Positions 6,665 to 13,767 of a stretch of DNA of 15,976 bases are shown one piece after another. The notes beneath the pieces were generated by a model. The model did not search any database, was not told the DNA's origin, and saw only the letters and a list, made by a program, of their open reading frames with translations. The position numbers and the translations under genes are program-made. Origin of the DNA: an uncultured Clostridia bacterium (GTDB taxonomy: Bacteria > Bacillota > Clostridia > Oscillospirales > Ruminococcaceae); NCBI GenBank assembly GCA_947177695.1, contig CAMWVO010000011.1:1-15976 (forward strand). The letters are read 5' to 3'. Every line of letters begins with the position of its first letter. The first letter of the stretch is position 1.

Positions 6665-6735
6665 AAATAACTAAAGGCAAAACGGACGGATAAAAATTCG
6701 TCTCTAAAAATAAAATTTTACAGGAGGAAACTATT

Positions 6736-7092
6736 ATGAGCTTTAATTTTGACGATCTGGTATCGGGTGCAAAGGACGTTTTTGACAAGGCGGCGGCTAA
6801 GGCTGGAGAGGCTATCGACTACTCCAAGACCCAGATAGACCGCGGTCAGCTTCGCGGAAAGATCAAGGAAAAATACTGCGAGCTGGGAAAAGTTTGCTAC
6901 AATATGCACGAGTGCGGCGACGACAAAACCGGCGAGATGAAAAAGCTTATCGGCGAGATCAAGGAGCTGTCCGACAAGCTTGAGGAAGCGGACGTTTCCG
7001 TTAACGCAAGAAAGTCCAAGGAATGCCGTTTCTGCGGTACGGCAAACGACGCGGTAAGCACGTTCTGCACAAAGTGCGGAGAAAAACTCTGA
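6736..7092 (+). CDS. Coiled-coil zinc-ribbon protein of unknown function
   Basis: This 118-residue soluble protein has a charged, probably helical region (about 5-90, strongest around GEMKKLIGEIKELSDKLEEA) followed by a C-terminal zinc ribbon with cysteine pairs C97/C100 (CRFCG) and C111/C114 (CTKCG). Small proteins with this layout are common in Clostridia and have no established function. AGGAGG (6722-6727) gives a strong start. Its stop is only 10 bases before the rRNA methyltransferase start, so the two are probably co-transcribed. There is no signal peptide or membrane segment. Confidence 0.72.
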   Translation: MSFNFDDLVSGAKDVFDKAAAKAGEAIDYSKTQIDRGQLRGKIKEKYCELGKVCYNMHECGDDKTGEMKKLIGEIKELSDKLEEADVSVNARKSKECRFCGTANDAVSTFCTKCGEKL

Positions 7093-7102
7093 GATACGGA
7101 AA

Positions 7103-8458
7103 ATGAGAAAAAACGAAATTTTCACTATTGAAATTACAGGCATGACAGCCGAGGGAAACGGCGTGGGGCGCACCGGGGACGGCATGGCGGTATTTGTACC
7201 GCTTACCGCCGTCGGGGACGTGATATCCTGCAAGATCGTTAAGGTGACGAAAAGCTTTGCCTACGGCATTATCGACAGGATAATCACACCCTCTCCCGAC
7301 CGTGCCGAAAGCGGCTGTCCAGTGTCTGCAAAGTGCGGCGGCTGCACGTTCCGCCATATGAGCTATTCCGCCGAGCTTGCTGTAAAGGACAAGCTTGTGC
7401 GGGACGCTTTTTTGCGCCTCGGCGGCTTTGACAATATTCCCTTTGAAACTATCTGCGGCGGCGACGAGGACTTCTACCGCAATAAGGCGCAGTATCCCGT
7501 TGCAGAACAGGACGGCAGACTTATCTGCGGATTTTACTCCAAGCGCAGCCACAGGGTCGTGCCATTTACGGACTGCCGCTTGCAGCCGAAAATTTTCGGC
7601 GATATCACGGTGGAATGCTTGGGTCTTGCAAACGAAAAAAAGATACCCGCCTACAATGAGGAGAGCGGCAGCGGCGTGCTCCGTCACATTTACATAAGGC
7701 GGGGATTTCATTCGGGAGAAATTATGGTCTGCTTTGTTGTGAAAAACAAGAGCAGGCTTAAAGATTTTGCGGACATTGCAAAAAAGCTTTCTGACAAGTT
7801 CGGGGACGTGAAAAGCGTTGTCCTGAATGTAAATCCGAAAAACACCAACGTTATTATGGGTACTGAAAATATCACGCTTTTCGGCAGCGGAGAAATTACC
7901 GACATTCTCTGCGGAAAAAAAATCACACTTTCGCCCATGTCCTTTTATCAGGTAAACACGGCTCAGGCGGAGCGTCTATACCGTCAGGGAATGGAGTACG
8001 CGGGACTTACGGGCAGCGAGACCGTCCTTGATCTTTACTGCGGAGCGGGTACTATCGGTCTTGCTTTTTCGGACAAGGCGGGGAAAATTATCGGCTGTGA
8101 GATTGTCCCCGAAGCGATTGAAAACGCTAAAAGAAATGCAGAATTAAACGGTGTCAATAATGCGGAATTTTACTGCGGGGATTCGGGAGAGCTTGCCGCA
8201 AGGCTTGCGGACGAGGGTATTGTCCCCGACGTCGCGGTGATAGACCCGCCGAGAAAGGGCTGCGATAAGCTTACTTTGGACAGCCTTGTGAGAATGTCCC
8301 CCAAGCGGATAGTGATGATTTCCTGCAATCCCGCTACTGCCGCGCGGGACGCTAAGTATCTTGCGGAGAACGGGTACGAAGTGAAAAGGGCTCGGGCGTT
8401 TGATCTGTTTCCGAGGACAGGGCATGTTGAGACGGTTGTCCTGCTTTCAAAGGGATAA
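7103..8458 (+). CDS. rlmD: 23S rRNA (uracil-5-)-methyltransferase, RlmD/RumA/RlmCD family
   Basis: This 451-residue protein has the complete layout of SAM-dependent tRNA/rRNA m5U methyltransferases. An N-terminal TRAM RNA-binding domain (about 1-58) is followed by the iron-sulfur cluster cysteines C72, C78 and C81 (GCPVSAKCGGC) plus C158 (TDCRL). The SAM site VLDLYCGAGTIGL is at 308-320, IDPPRKGC at 380-387, and the catalytic nucleophile C408 lies in MISCNPAT. The C-terminus carries the family hallmark FPRTGHVE. It methylates C5 of specific uridines in 23S rRNA; Firmicute members often modify two sites (RlmCD), so the precise target is not certain. The ATG at 7103 has a weak ribosome site and probably depends on the gene ten bases upstream. 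Confidence 0.92.
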   Translation: MRKNEIFTIEITGMTAEGNGVGRTGDGMAVFVPLTAVGDVISCKIVKVTKSFAYGIIDRIITPSPDRAESGCPVSAKCGGCTFRHMSYSAELAVKDKLVRDAFLRLGGFDNIPFETICGGDEDFYRNKAQYPVAEQDGRLICGFYSKRSHRVVPFTDCRLQPKIFGDITVECLGLANEKKIPAYNEESGSGVLRHIYIRRGFHSGEIMVCFVVKNKSRLKDFADIAKKLSDKFGDVKSVVLNVNPKNTNVIMGTENITLFGSGEITDILCGKKITLSPMSFYQVNTAQAERLYRQGMEYAGLTGSETVLDLYCGAGTIGLAFSDKAGKIIGCEIVPEAIENAKRNAELNGVNNAEFYCGDSGELAARLADEGIVPDVAVIDPPRKGCDKLTLDSLVRMSPKRIVMISCNPATAARDAKYLAENGYEVKRARAFDLFPRTGHVETVVLLSKG

Positions 8459-8727
8459 ATCGTGTAAAAAGTCCGAATCGGAGTTTCCCCCCGCAAATTG
8501 TATCGCGAGACTTTTTATGTATCAGTTTGAAGCATATATCTCCGAAGCGAACTGTCGGAAGTTCATGCCTGTTTTAGTTTACAAAACGGTTAAAATCTCG
8601 GAGCAAATAAGTTAAAATAAACCAATTTTTTCACCTGTTTTGTGCAAAGTGCCCTAAAGAAATAAAAAAAAATCTGAAAAAATGTAATAAAAAACATTGA
8701 AAAAAGCTTTTATTTTGTCCGCAGTTA
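8459..8727. other. Non-coding AT-rich stretch after rlmD
   Basis: No convincing gene is present. A weak stem AAAAAGTC (8466-8473) / GACTTTTT (8509-8516) encloses 35 bases and might end rlmD transcription, but it lacks a compact hairpin followed by a T-run. From 8600 the sequence becomes very AT-rich, as expected upstream of the murA promoter. The open frame through 8400-8615 lacks a ribosome site and codon bias. Confidence 0.5.
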
Positions 8728-8736
8728 TGGTATAAT
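8728..8736 (+). promoter_or_regulatory. Candidate murA promoter (extended -10)
   Basis: TGGTATAAT (8728-8736) is a TGn-extended -10 box in a very AT-rich tract. The corresponding -35 position is poor (TTTTAT). If used, transcription would start near 8743 and give murA a leader of about 225 bases containing the 95-bp palindrome. Confidence 0.45.
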
Positions 8737-8768
8737 ATTAATGCTGTAAAAATGGATCAATTCTTATA

Positions 8769-8863
8769 CTAATTCACGATAAAAAGTGTACAAAAATTCA
8801 AGCAAAAATTTGCGTATATGATTTTTGCGCAGAATTTTTGTCTACACTTTTATCGTGAATTAG
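8769..8863. repeat. 95-bp near-perfect palindrome in the murA leader (MITE-like)
   Basis: The left arm 8769-8799 pairs with the right arm 8832-8863 over some 30 positions, differing only by one extra A and a GA bulge. The ends are CTAATTCACG and CGTGAATTAG. The centre holds a second stem, GCAAAAAT (8802-8809) with ATTTTTGC (8821-8828). TTATA flanks both sides (8764-8768 and 8866-8870) and may be a target duplication, offset by two bases on the right. It codes for nothing. In RNA it would form one long hairpin upstream of the murA start. Confidence 0.75.
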
Positions 8864-8968
8864 GATTATACGGCGCATACCGCCGTCCGAACAGGGGCAA
8901 GGTGTGCGCAATTTGCTGCGAATATCTGTATTAACGCGGTCACTGCACCGCTTGGGAGAGAATATTAG

Positions 8969-10255
8969 TTGGAAAAATTTATTATAAAGGGCGGCCGCCG
9001 TCTCGAAGGGGAAGTCGAGATCAGCGGCGCTAAGAATGCTGTAGCTGCAATTATTCCCGCAGTTATCCTTTCGGACGAGCCTTGCGTGCTCGAAAACATT
9101 CCCGACATCAGCGACGTTTCCATCAGCTTGCGTATCCTTTACGAAATGGGCGCAACTGTTGTTTTTCTTGACAAGACTACCGTTAAAATAGACGCTTCGG
9201 GCATCACCGATCCCATCGTTCCCTACGAAATGGCGAAGCATATGCGCGCTTCATACTATTTCCTCGGAACGCTTCTCGGCAAATTCGGCAGGGCGAGAGT
9301 ATCCATGCCGGGCGGCTGCTATCTCGGCGACCGTCCCATAGATCAGCACCTTAAAGCCTTTGCCGCTCTGGGAGCTGCTTGCTCAATCGACCACGGCATG
9401 ATAGACGTTCGTTCGGACGGTCTGTACGGTACTCAGATATATTTCGACATGGTAACGGTGGGAGCGACCATCAACGCTATGCTTGCAGCTGTAAAGGCTA
9501 CGGGCATGACCGTTATCGAAAATGCCGCAAAGGAACCCCACATAGTAGACCTTGCCAACTTCCTTAACTCTATGGGCGCGGATATCATGGGCGCAGGTAC
9601 CGACGTTATCAAGATACGCGGCGTAAAGCGTCTTAAAGGCGCGACCTACGCTATTATTCCCGACCAGATCGAGGCGGGTACATTTATGGTGGCTGCGGCG
9701 GCTACGCGCGGAAACGTCCTTATCAAGAACGTTATTCCCAAGCACCTTGAAAGCATTACCGCAAAGCTTGAAAAGATCGGCGTAAACGTTGAGGAATTTG
9801 ACGAAAGCATACGCATTTCCGTGGACGGTCCGCTGGTCAAGACAAGCGTCAAGACAATGCCTCACCCCGGTTTCCCCACCGATATGCAGCCGCAGATATC
9901 CACGCTGCTGTGTCTTGCGGAGGGCACGAGCATTGTTACGGAGGGCATTTTTGACAACCGTTTCAGATATGTTGACGAGCTTCGCAGAATGGGCGCGGAC
10001 ATCTCCGTGGACGGCAAGGTAGCCGTTATCGAGGGAGTAGGCTCTCTCATGGGCGCACCTGTTACCGCTCCCGACCTGAGAGCGGGCGCGGCGCTGGTAA
10101 TTGCGGGACTTGCCGCAAAGGGCGTTACCGAAATAGAGGATATCTACCACATTGAGCGCGGCTACGAGAATTTCGAGGAAAAGCTCCGCGGTCTCGGCGC
10201 GGATATCACCAAAAAGAGCGTTCCCGGTGCGGCTGTGAGAAAGGCTGTCATCTGA
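8969..10255 (+). CDS. murA: UDP-N-acetylglucosamine 1-carboxyvinyltransferase (MurA)
   Basis: This 428-residue cytoplasmic enzyme catalyses the first committed step of peptidoglycan synthesis, transfer of enolpyruvate from PEP to UDP-GlcNAc. The length fits the family. K22-N23 in SGAKNA (19-24) bind substrate. The catalytic cysteine loop MPGGCYLGDRPIDQHL carries C117, so the enzyme should be fosfomycin-sensitive, unlike Asp-bearing variants. GFPTDMQPQ and the C-terminal IYHIERGYENFEEKLRGLGA are also family-typical. The start is TTG 8969, supported by GGGAGAG (8954-8960) and by the protein beginning MEKFIIKGG. It appears monocistronic, with an upstream palindrome and a strong terminator 65 bases after the stop. 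Firmicutes often have two MurA paralogues; which one this is cannot be decided here. Confidence 0.95.
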   Translation: MEKFIIKGGRRLEGEVEISGAKNAVAAIIPAVILSDEPCVLENIPDISDVSISLRILYEMGATVVFLDKTTVKIDASGITDPIVPYEMAKHMRASYYFLGTLLGKFGRARVSMPGGCYLGDRPIDQHLKAFAALGAACSIDHGMIDVRSDGLYGTQIYFDMVTVGATINAMLAAVKATGMTVIENAAKEPHIVDLANFLNSMGADIMGAGTDVIKIRGVKRLKGATYAIIPDQIEAGTFMVAAAATRGNVLIKNVIPKHLESITAKLEKIGVNVEEFDESIRISVDGPLVKTSVKTMPHPGFPTDMQPQISTLLCLAEGTSIVTEGIFDNRFRYVDELRRMGADISVDGKVAVIEGVGSLMGAPVTAPDLRAGAALVIAGLAAKGVTEIEDIYHIERGYENFEEKLRGLGADITKKSVPGAAVRKAVI

Positions 10256-10319
10256 CGTTCGGGTATAAAAATACCGCTTGCCGTTAAGTCGGCGGCGGCA
10301 GAATATTGCTGCAAAACTA

Positions 10320-10361
10320 AGCTGTCGGTATCATTGGGATATCGGCAGCTGTTTTATTTTT
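10320..10361 (+). terminator. Intrinsic terminator of murA
   Basis: A 13-bp stem with two G-U pairs, AGCTGTCGGTATC (10320-10332) with GATATCGGCAGCT (10338-10350), has loop ATTGG and is followed by GTTTTATTTTT. This is a textbook rho-independent terminator. Confidence 0.88.
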
Positions 10362-10420
10362 ACAGACCGTTATTATGCTTTTCATATGCGTACCGGCCGT
10401 AACCAACGCTTCTCACGTTT

Positions 10421-10456
10421 CATATAATGTAAGCAGGTTAACTGTTTTTCTTAACC
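10421..10456 (+). promoter_or_regulatory. Possible cotJ promoter region (sigma-E-like -10)
   Basis: CATATAAT at 10421-10428 resembles the -10 element of sporulation sigma-E promoters (CATAC/TAAT), and cotJ is sigma-E-dependent in Bacillus subtilis. No good -35 match is seen, so this is tentative. A small inverted repeat GGTTAA (10436-10441) / TTAACC (10451-10456) follows, just before the ribosome site. Confidence 0.27.
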
Positions 10457-10470
10457 GGAAAGGAGAAGCT

Positions 10471-10671
10471 ATGAATACCAACACCAATGCAGCGGGAAAC
10501 GGAAGTATGTCCGCTTTTCCCGCCGAAACGCCTGTAGGAATGTGCTATGTGCCGTTCCAGCAGTGGGAGACCCCCTACGCCGAAAATATTGCTCTCGAAC
10601 GCGGAACGATGTTTCCCTCGCTCGATCTGCCGTTCTGCGGAAAGGAGGGCTCGTGCCGTGAACGGAACTAA
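10471..10671 (+). CDS. cotJA: Spore coat-associated protein CotJA
   Basis: This 66-residue protein contains the CotJA core: YVPFQQWETPYAENIALERG, then TMFPSLDLPF. The family pattern is YVPxQ.W...Y....L..GT.FP.LDLPF. CotJA, CotJB and CotJC form a small complex in the inner spore coat in Bacillus. The start at ATG 10471 follows AAGGAG (10459-10464); an in-frame upstream extension to 10375 has no ribosome site and no similarity, so it was not chosen. It is the first gene of a tight operon and overlaps cotJB by 14 bases. It points to a spore-forming ancestry. Confidence 0.85.
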   Translation: MNTNTNAAGNGSMSAFPAETPVGMCYVPFQQWETPYAENIALERGTMFPSLDLPFCGKEGSCRERN

Positions 10672-10909
10672 TCTTATGCGCGCTATCCAGATGTACGATT
10701 TTTACCTGTACGAGCTGAACCTCTACCTGGACACCCACCCTACCGACCGAAAGGCTCTCGACCTTTTCAAAAAGTACACCGAAATGAGAACCGCGGCTTA
10801 TGACGCCTATACAAGCAAATACGGTCCCATAACCGCCGAGCAGTCCTCGACGAACGAACGCTTTAACTGGGTAGACGACCCATGGCCTTGGGAAAGGAGC
10901 GCGAACTGA
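10658..10909 (+). CDS. cotJB: Spore coat protein CotJB
   Basis: This 83-residue protein is the usual CotJB size. Conserved features are the helical opening IQMYDFYLYELNLYLDTHP with the LYLDTHP signature, the helix ALDLFKKYTEMRTAAYDAY, the KYGP turn, and the C-terminal FNWVDDPWPWE box, the best hallmark of the family. The GTG start at 10658 is placed by AAAGGAGGG (10641-10649) eight bases upstream; longer in-frame starts lie deep inside cotJA. Translation is probably coupled to cotJA through the overlap. cotJC begins three bases after its stop. It acts with CotJA and CotJC in the spore coat. Confidence 0.85.
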   Translation: MNGTNLMRAIQMYDFYLYELNLYLDTHPTDRKALDLFKKYTEMRTAAYDAYTSKYGPITAEQSSTNERFNWVDDPWPWERSAN

Positions 10910-10911
10910 TC

Positions 10912-11385
10912 ATGTGGGCTTATGAGAAAAAATTACAGTACCCCGTAAATATCAAAAACAACAATCCCAAGCTTGCGCAGGCTATAATTGACCAGCTTGG
11001 AGGTCCTGACGGTGAGCTTGCGGCTTCCATGCGGTATCTGAACCAGCGTTACGCTGCGCCTTATGCACAGGTAAAGGGCGTGCTAACGGATATCGGTACT
11101 GAAGAACTTGCGCATCTTGAAATAGTATCCGCTATCCTTTATCAGCTTACAAGAAATCTCACAATAGAGCAGATCAAAGCAAGCGGCTTCGACACTTATT
11201 TTGTTGACCATACCGCAGGAATTTATCCCGCCGGCGCATCCGGTATGCCGTTTACTGCGGCATATTTCCAGTCCAAAGGCGACCCGGTTACAGATCTTGT
11301 GGAGGATCTTGCAGCAGATGGTGCTGCTCGCTTGGGGCGACCTTTAAAAAATTACAGGAACAGTTATCCATATTATATGAAATAA
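10912..11385 (+). CDS. cotJC: CotJC, manganese-catalase-like spore coat protein, C-terminally truncated
   Basis: The 157 residues begin MWAYEKKLQYPVNIK, the standard CotJC start, after GGAAAGGAG (10891-10899). The ferritin-like di-metal core is recognisable: GPDGELAASMRYLNQRY with E35, TDIGTEELAHLE with E64/E65 and H68, then DPVTDLVEDLAA with E131. Full-length members run about 190 residues and continue with a helix pair ending near REREVVHFQRFGE, which supplies the last histidine ligand. Here homology stops after LVEDLAA, and about 20 unrelated residues lead to a stop. Neither other frame restores the family sequence, so this is a replaced or deleted end rather than a simple frameshift. Loss of catalase function is likely; a structural coat role might survive. 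Confidence 0.83.
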   Translation: MWAYEKKLQYPVNIKNNNPKLAQAIIDQLGGPDGELAASMRYLNQRYAAPYAQVKGVLTDIGTEELAHLEIVSAILYQLTRNLTIEQIKASGFDTYFVDHTAGIYPAGASGMPFTAAYFQSKGDPVTDLVEDLAADGAARLGRPLKNYRNSYPYYMK

Positions 11386-11482
11386 CCTTCTGCCAACTTG
11401 GCGGGAGATTTATTTTATATATGGAAATTTTTATAATTTATATGGAGATAAAAAAGGAGATTTTTCGGGTTCTTTAAAAGGA

Positions 11483-11511
11483 TTGATAAATTCTTCCGCT
11501 TTTTGTAGAAT
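11483..11511 (+). promoter_or_regulatory. Candidate sigma-A promoter
   Basis: TTGATA (11483-11488) and TAGAAT (11506-11511) are 17 bases apart, 23 bases before the next ATG at 11535. The 97 bases before it, after cotJC, are AT-rich with no gene; an AAAAAAGGAGA tract near 11451 looks like an unused ribosome site. Confidence 0.45.
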
Positions 11512-11534
11512 TATATCGAAAGGAAGTGAACAAA

Positions 11535-11855
11535 ATGAATATTGATTTGGACAACCTCGACGAAGTGGGAGTATATGAGGCATTATCCGTTGAGGGAAAC
11601 GAAGCGGACGCTCTTAACGATTGTTACCTTGACCTATATGAGCTTCTGGGCAGGGACGCCATGCTGAAGCTGTTCAAACATTTTCGCGGTGACAAAATAG
11701 AGTGTCCCATGAGAATGTACCGTGCGGAATACATAGCTGACCTTGCCAAGCAGACCACCGACAGAAAAGAACGCGCCAAGATTGCCCGTGCGGAATTTAT
11801 TGAGGGTATACTGAACAAGCGGAAAAATGAAAATGATGGCAAAGGTGAGACATAA
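11535..11855 (+). CDS. Small acidic/basic helical protein, possibly Mor-like regulator
   Basis: This 106-residue protein is not confidently recognised. It has an acidic N-terminus (IDLDNLDEV), then YLDLYELLGRDAMLKLFKHF followed by RGDKIECPMRMYRAEYIADL, and a basic C-terminus. The pattern of a helix ending in a G.EA...L..HF.G..I...P-type turn recalls Mor/C transcription activators of phage Mu relatives, but the C-terminal helix-turn-helix is not clear. That reading is a weak inference. The ATG at 11535 is preferred over the in-frame GTG at 11526 because AAAGGAAG (11519-11526) is then correctly spaced. It is 37 bases before the zinc-ribbon membrane gene and may share its transcript. Confidence 0.55.
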   Translation: MNIDLDNLDEVGVYEALSVEGNEADALNDCYLDLYELLGRDAMLKLFKHFRGDKIECPMRMYRAEYIADLAKQTTDRKERAKIARAEFIEGILNKRKNENDGKGET

Positions 11856-11892
11856 TCTATCAAATAAAATATTTAACTGGAGGTAAAAATCG

Positions 11893-12342
11893 ATGGATTA
11901 TTGTTACAAATGCGGTACGGAAGTACAGCATGGCGAAAAATTTTGCAAAAACTGCGGAGCAGATTTGGAAAATAACTTTCATCTGACGGGAATATCGGGC
12001 GAATGTGATAAACTAAAAAATGGATTTGACAACTGCCGCTGCATAAAAAGTATTTCACTTAACGTAATCGACCCTTCCCGTATTGATATAAAATGTTTGT
12101 TCAGCAGTTTTATATACCGCCGCACACCGGAAAAAAAGCCAAATATAAATACGAAAAACTCAATACTCATGACAATATTCAACATTGTATTCTTTGTTTC
12201 AGCAGTAGTATTGATTTTTACTCTTGAAACTCCTGCTATTAAAGCTGTTGCAGCTGTATTCGGCATACTTGTTGCTGCAAGGTTTGCATGGGAGAGCGTT
12301 TGCTCCCCCATTTTATATTATTTGAAAAAATGTGAATGGTAA
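11893..12342 (+). CDS. Zinc-ribbon membrane protein
   Basis: This 149-residue protein has an N-terminal zinc ribbon with C4/C7 (YCYKCG) and C18/C21 (FCKNCGADL), a Cys-containing linker, and two predicted membrane helices at about 91-111 (ILMTIFNIVFFVSAVVLIF) and 115-135. Such zinc_ribbon_2-type tethered proteins are widespread in Clostridia without a known function. TGGAGG (11878-11883) supports the ATG. The last codons (SVCSPILYYLKK) lie in a 41-bp repeat found again at 13720, in front of the small CxxC gene. This suggests that the two genes were once adjacent and that the ATPase cassette between them arrived later. Confidence 0.65.
   Translation: MDYCYKCGTEVQHGEKFCKNCGADLENNFHLTGISGECDKLKNGFDNCRCIKSISLNVIDPSRIDIKCLFSSFIYRRTPEKKPNINTKNSILMTIFNIVFFVSAVVLIFTLETPAIKAVAAVFGILVAARFAWESVCSPILYYLKKCEW
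12295..12335 (+). repeat. 41-bp direct repeat, left copy
   Basis: It matches 13720-13760 at 36 of 41 positions, including an unbroken CATTTTATATTATTTGAAAA-type core. This copy encodes the end of the zinc-ribbon protein. The two copies are 1425 bp apart and bracket the minus-strand ATPase gene with its promoter. Confidence 0.75.
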
Positions 12343-12376
12343 CAGCTTAGCCTATCAGGTAACGTTTTATTTATCC

Positions 12377-13546
12377 TTATACTTTTTCCATAAGCCAATC
12401 GTCAATTTTTACAGCGGGAATACCCTCATAGCTACCTTTGAACAAGCCTTCCTTATACAGCACTATTTTAGGGTAATTGTCCCTTATTTCCAACAGCGAC
12501 CCGAACTCACGGTTTATAGTGGATTCCTCGCTCAGTAGATAACACACTTGAACATACAGCTTTTCACCGCTTTTTTCTCCGATAAAATCTACCTCTTTTG
12601 CACCGACACGTCCTACGCTGACCTTATAGCCTCTGCGTAAAAGCTCGACAGCAGCTATATTTTCAAGCACTAATTCCATATTCTGCAAATTTTCTCCGAT
12701 AACAGCCTCGCGCAGACCGTGGTCGGCAACATAATATTTTTCATTGACCTTGAGTATTTTTTTACCGTTGATGTCACAGCTTTTAAGACGGTACAGCAAA
12801 AAGGCTTCCTCGCAGGCTTTAAGATAATTCAGTATGGTTTCGGGAGCAACAGTACGGTTTTCCGACTTGAAATACTTTGATATGCCCGTTGCCGAAAAGC
12901 TGTGTCCTACATTCGCAAGGGCATATGCAATAATGCGTTCAAGCAAATCAACGTCTCTGATAGCGTTGCGCTTTACAATATCTTTCAGGACAACGGAATT
13001 GAACACGTCCCGCAGGTAATTTTTGCTGAACTCAGGTTCAAAGTCAATACTTGACAGGAACGGCATACCTCCGCATTTTATATAATCATCTAATGTGTAA
13101 CTGCCCGCTGACGCAAATTCCTCAAAGGAAAACGGATAAACAACAAAGGAAATATACCGTCCTGCAATATAGGTAGCAAGCTCCCCGGACAGAAGACGTG
13201 AATTTGAGCCTGTAATATAAATATCGGCTTTGAATTTTACACGCAGAGAATTGACAACACGTTCCCAATCGCTGACCTCCTGTATCTCGTCAAAGAACAG
13301 ATAAAACTGCTCTGTACTGCTGCCTATTTTTTCACAAACGTATTCGTGCAAAGCTTCCCCGCTGCAAAGATTACGGTTTCCTATATCCTCAAAATTCAGG
13401 AAAATTGTGTTGGGACTGTTTATCTCGCTGCATATCTGTTCAAGAAGAACGCTTTTTCCTCCGCGTCTTATTCCTGTAAGTACCTTTATAATATCCTTGC
13501 CGATAAAAGGACGGATTTTTGACAAATATTTTTCACGTATAACCAT
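12377..13546 (-). CDS. AAA+ ATPase with DUF4143-type C-terminal domain
   Basis: This 389-residue protein joins an N-terminal P-loop ATPase (AAA_14 type) to a DUF4143-like domain. Walker A is GIRRGGKS (25-32), Walker B is FYLFFDE (81-87, D86/E87), the sensor is TGSNS (112-116), and there is an arginine in AGRY. The middle region resembles a winged helix (GHSFSATGISKYFKSEN). The C-terminal part contains AKEVDFIGEKSGEKLYVQVCY, matching the PD-(D/E)xK-like core of DUF4143. Members are common, multi-copy and poorly understood in anaerobes. ATG at 13546 is preferred because AAAGGAG lies nine bases upstream; a TTG three codons earlier would touch that site. It is convergent with the zinc-ribbon gene and flanked by direct repeats, suggesting acquisition. 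Confidence 0.85.
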   Translation of the reverse strand: MVIREKYLSKIRPFIGKDIIKVLTGIRRGGKSVLLEQICSEINSPNTIFLNFEDIGNRNLCSGEALHEYVCEKIGSSTEQFYLFFDEIQEVSDWERVVNSLRVKFKADIYITGSNSRLLSGELATYIAGRYISFVVYPFSFEEFASAGSYTLDDYIKCGGMPFLSSIDFEPEFSKNYLRDVFNSVVLKDIVKRNAIRDVDLLERIIAYALANVGHSFSATGISKYFKSENRTVAPETILNYLKACEEAFLLYRLKSCDINGKKILKVNEKYYVADHGLREAVIGENLQNMELVLENIAAVELLRRGYKVSVGRVGAKEVDFIGEKSGEKLYVQVCYLLSEESTINREFGSLLEIRDNYPKIVLYKEGLFKGSYEGIPAVKIDDWLMEKV

Positions 13547-13568
13547 AACCGTCAACTCCTTTGATTAT

Positions 13569-13598
13569 ATTATACCATAAGATTTGGCTTTTTGTCAA
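13569..13598 (-). promoter_or_regulatory. Sigma-A promoter of the ATPase gene
   Basis: On the minus strand, TTGACA (13598-13593) and TATAAT (13574-13569) are 18 bases apart, with a TGG extension before the -10. This is a strong consensus promoter giving a leader of about 15 bases. Confidence 0.75.
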
Positions 13599-13667
13599 TG
13601 GTTTTTAAAAATTCTATAAGTTATAACTTATGCTATACAAATACTGTACAGCCAAGTATACTATAAC

Positions 13668-13696
13668 TTTACGGTTATATATTATTCTAATATAAT
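13668..13696 (+). promoter_or_regulatory. Candidate promoter for the small CxxC gene, in a palindrome-rich tract
   Basis: TTTACG (13668-13673) and TATAAT (13691-13696) are 17 bases apart, about 72 bases before the next ATG. Just upstream are the perfect 16-bp palindrome ATAAGTTATAACTTAT (13616-13631), CTGTACAG and AGTATACT, plausible operator sites. Confidence 0.4.
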
Positions 13697-13719
13697 AAAA
13701 TCAGCAAATTAATTGAGAT

Positions 13720-13760
13720 AGCATTTGTTCCCCAATTTTATATTATTTGAAAAGAGGTGA
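13720..13760 (+). repeat. 41-bp direct repeat, right copy
   Basis: This is the partner of 12295-12335. It ends in GAGGTGA, which includes the ribosome binding site of the small CxxC gene. In the left copy, the corresponding bases read ATGTGA and no longer form a good site. Confidence 0.75.
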
Positions 13761-13767
13761 ACCTAAA

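Noticed and set aside
8400..8615. A short open frame at the end of rlmD
   Set aside because: It overlaps rlmD in another frame, has no ribosome site, and its composition does not look coding.
8743..8968. Riboswitch or T-box in the murA leader
   Set aside because: No T-box specifier loop or antiterminator sequence, and no known ligand-binding motif, could be recognised. The structure is dominated by one palindrome.
11300..11480. Frameshift in cotJC hiding the normal C-terminus
   Set aside because: The other two forward frames were read: one stops quickly, and the other stays open but has none of the expected CotJC sequence.
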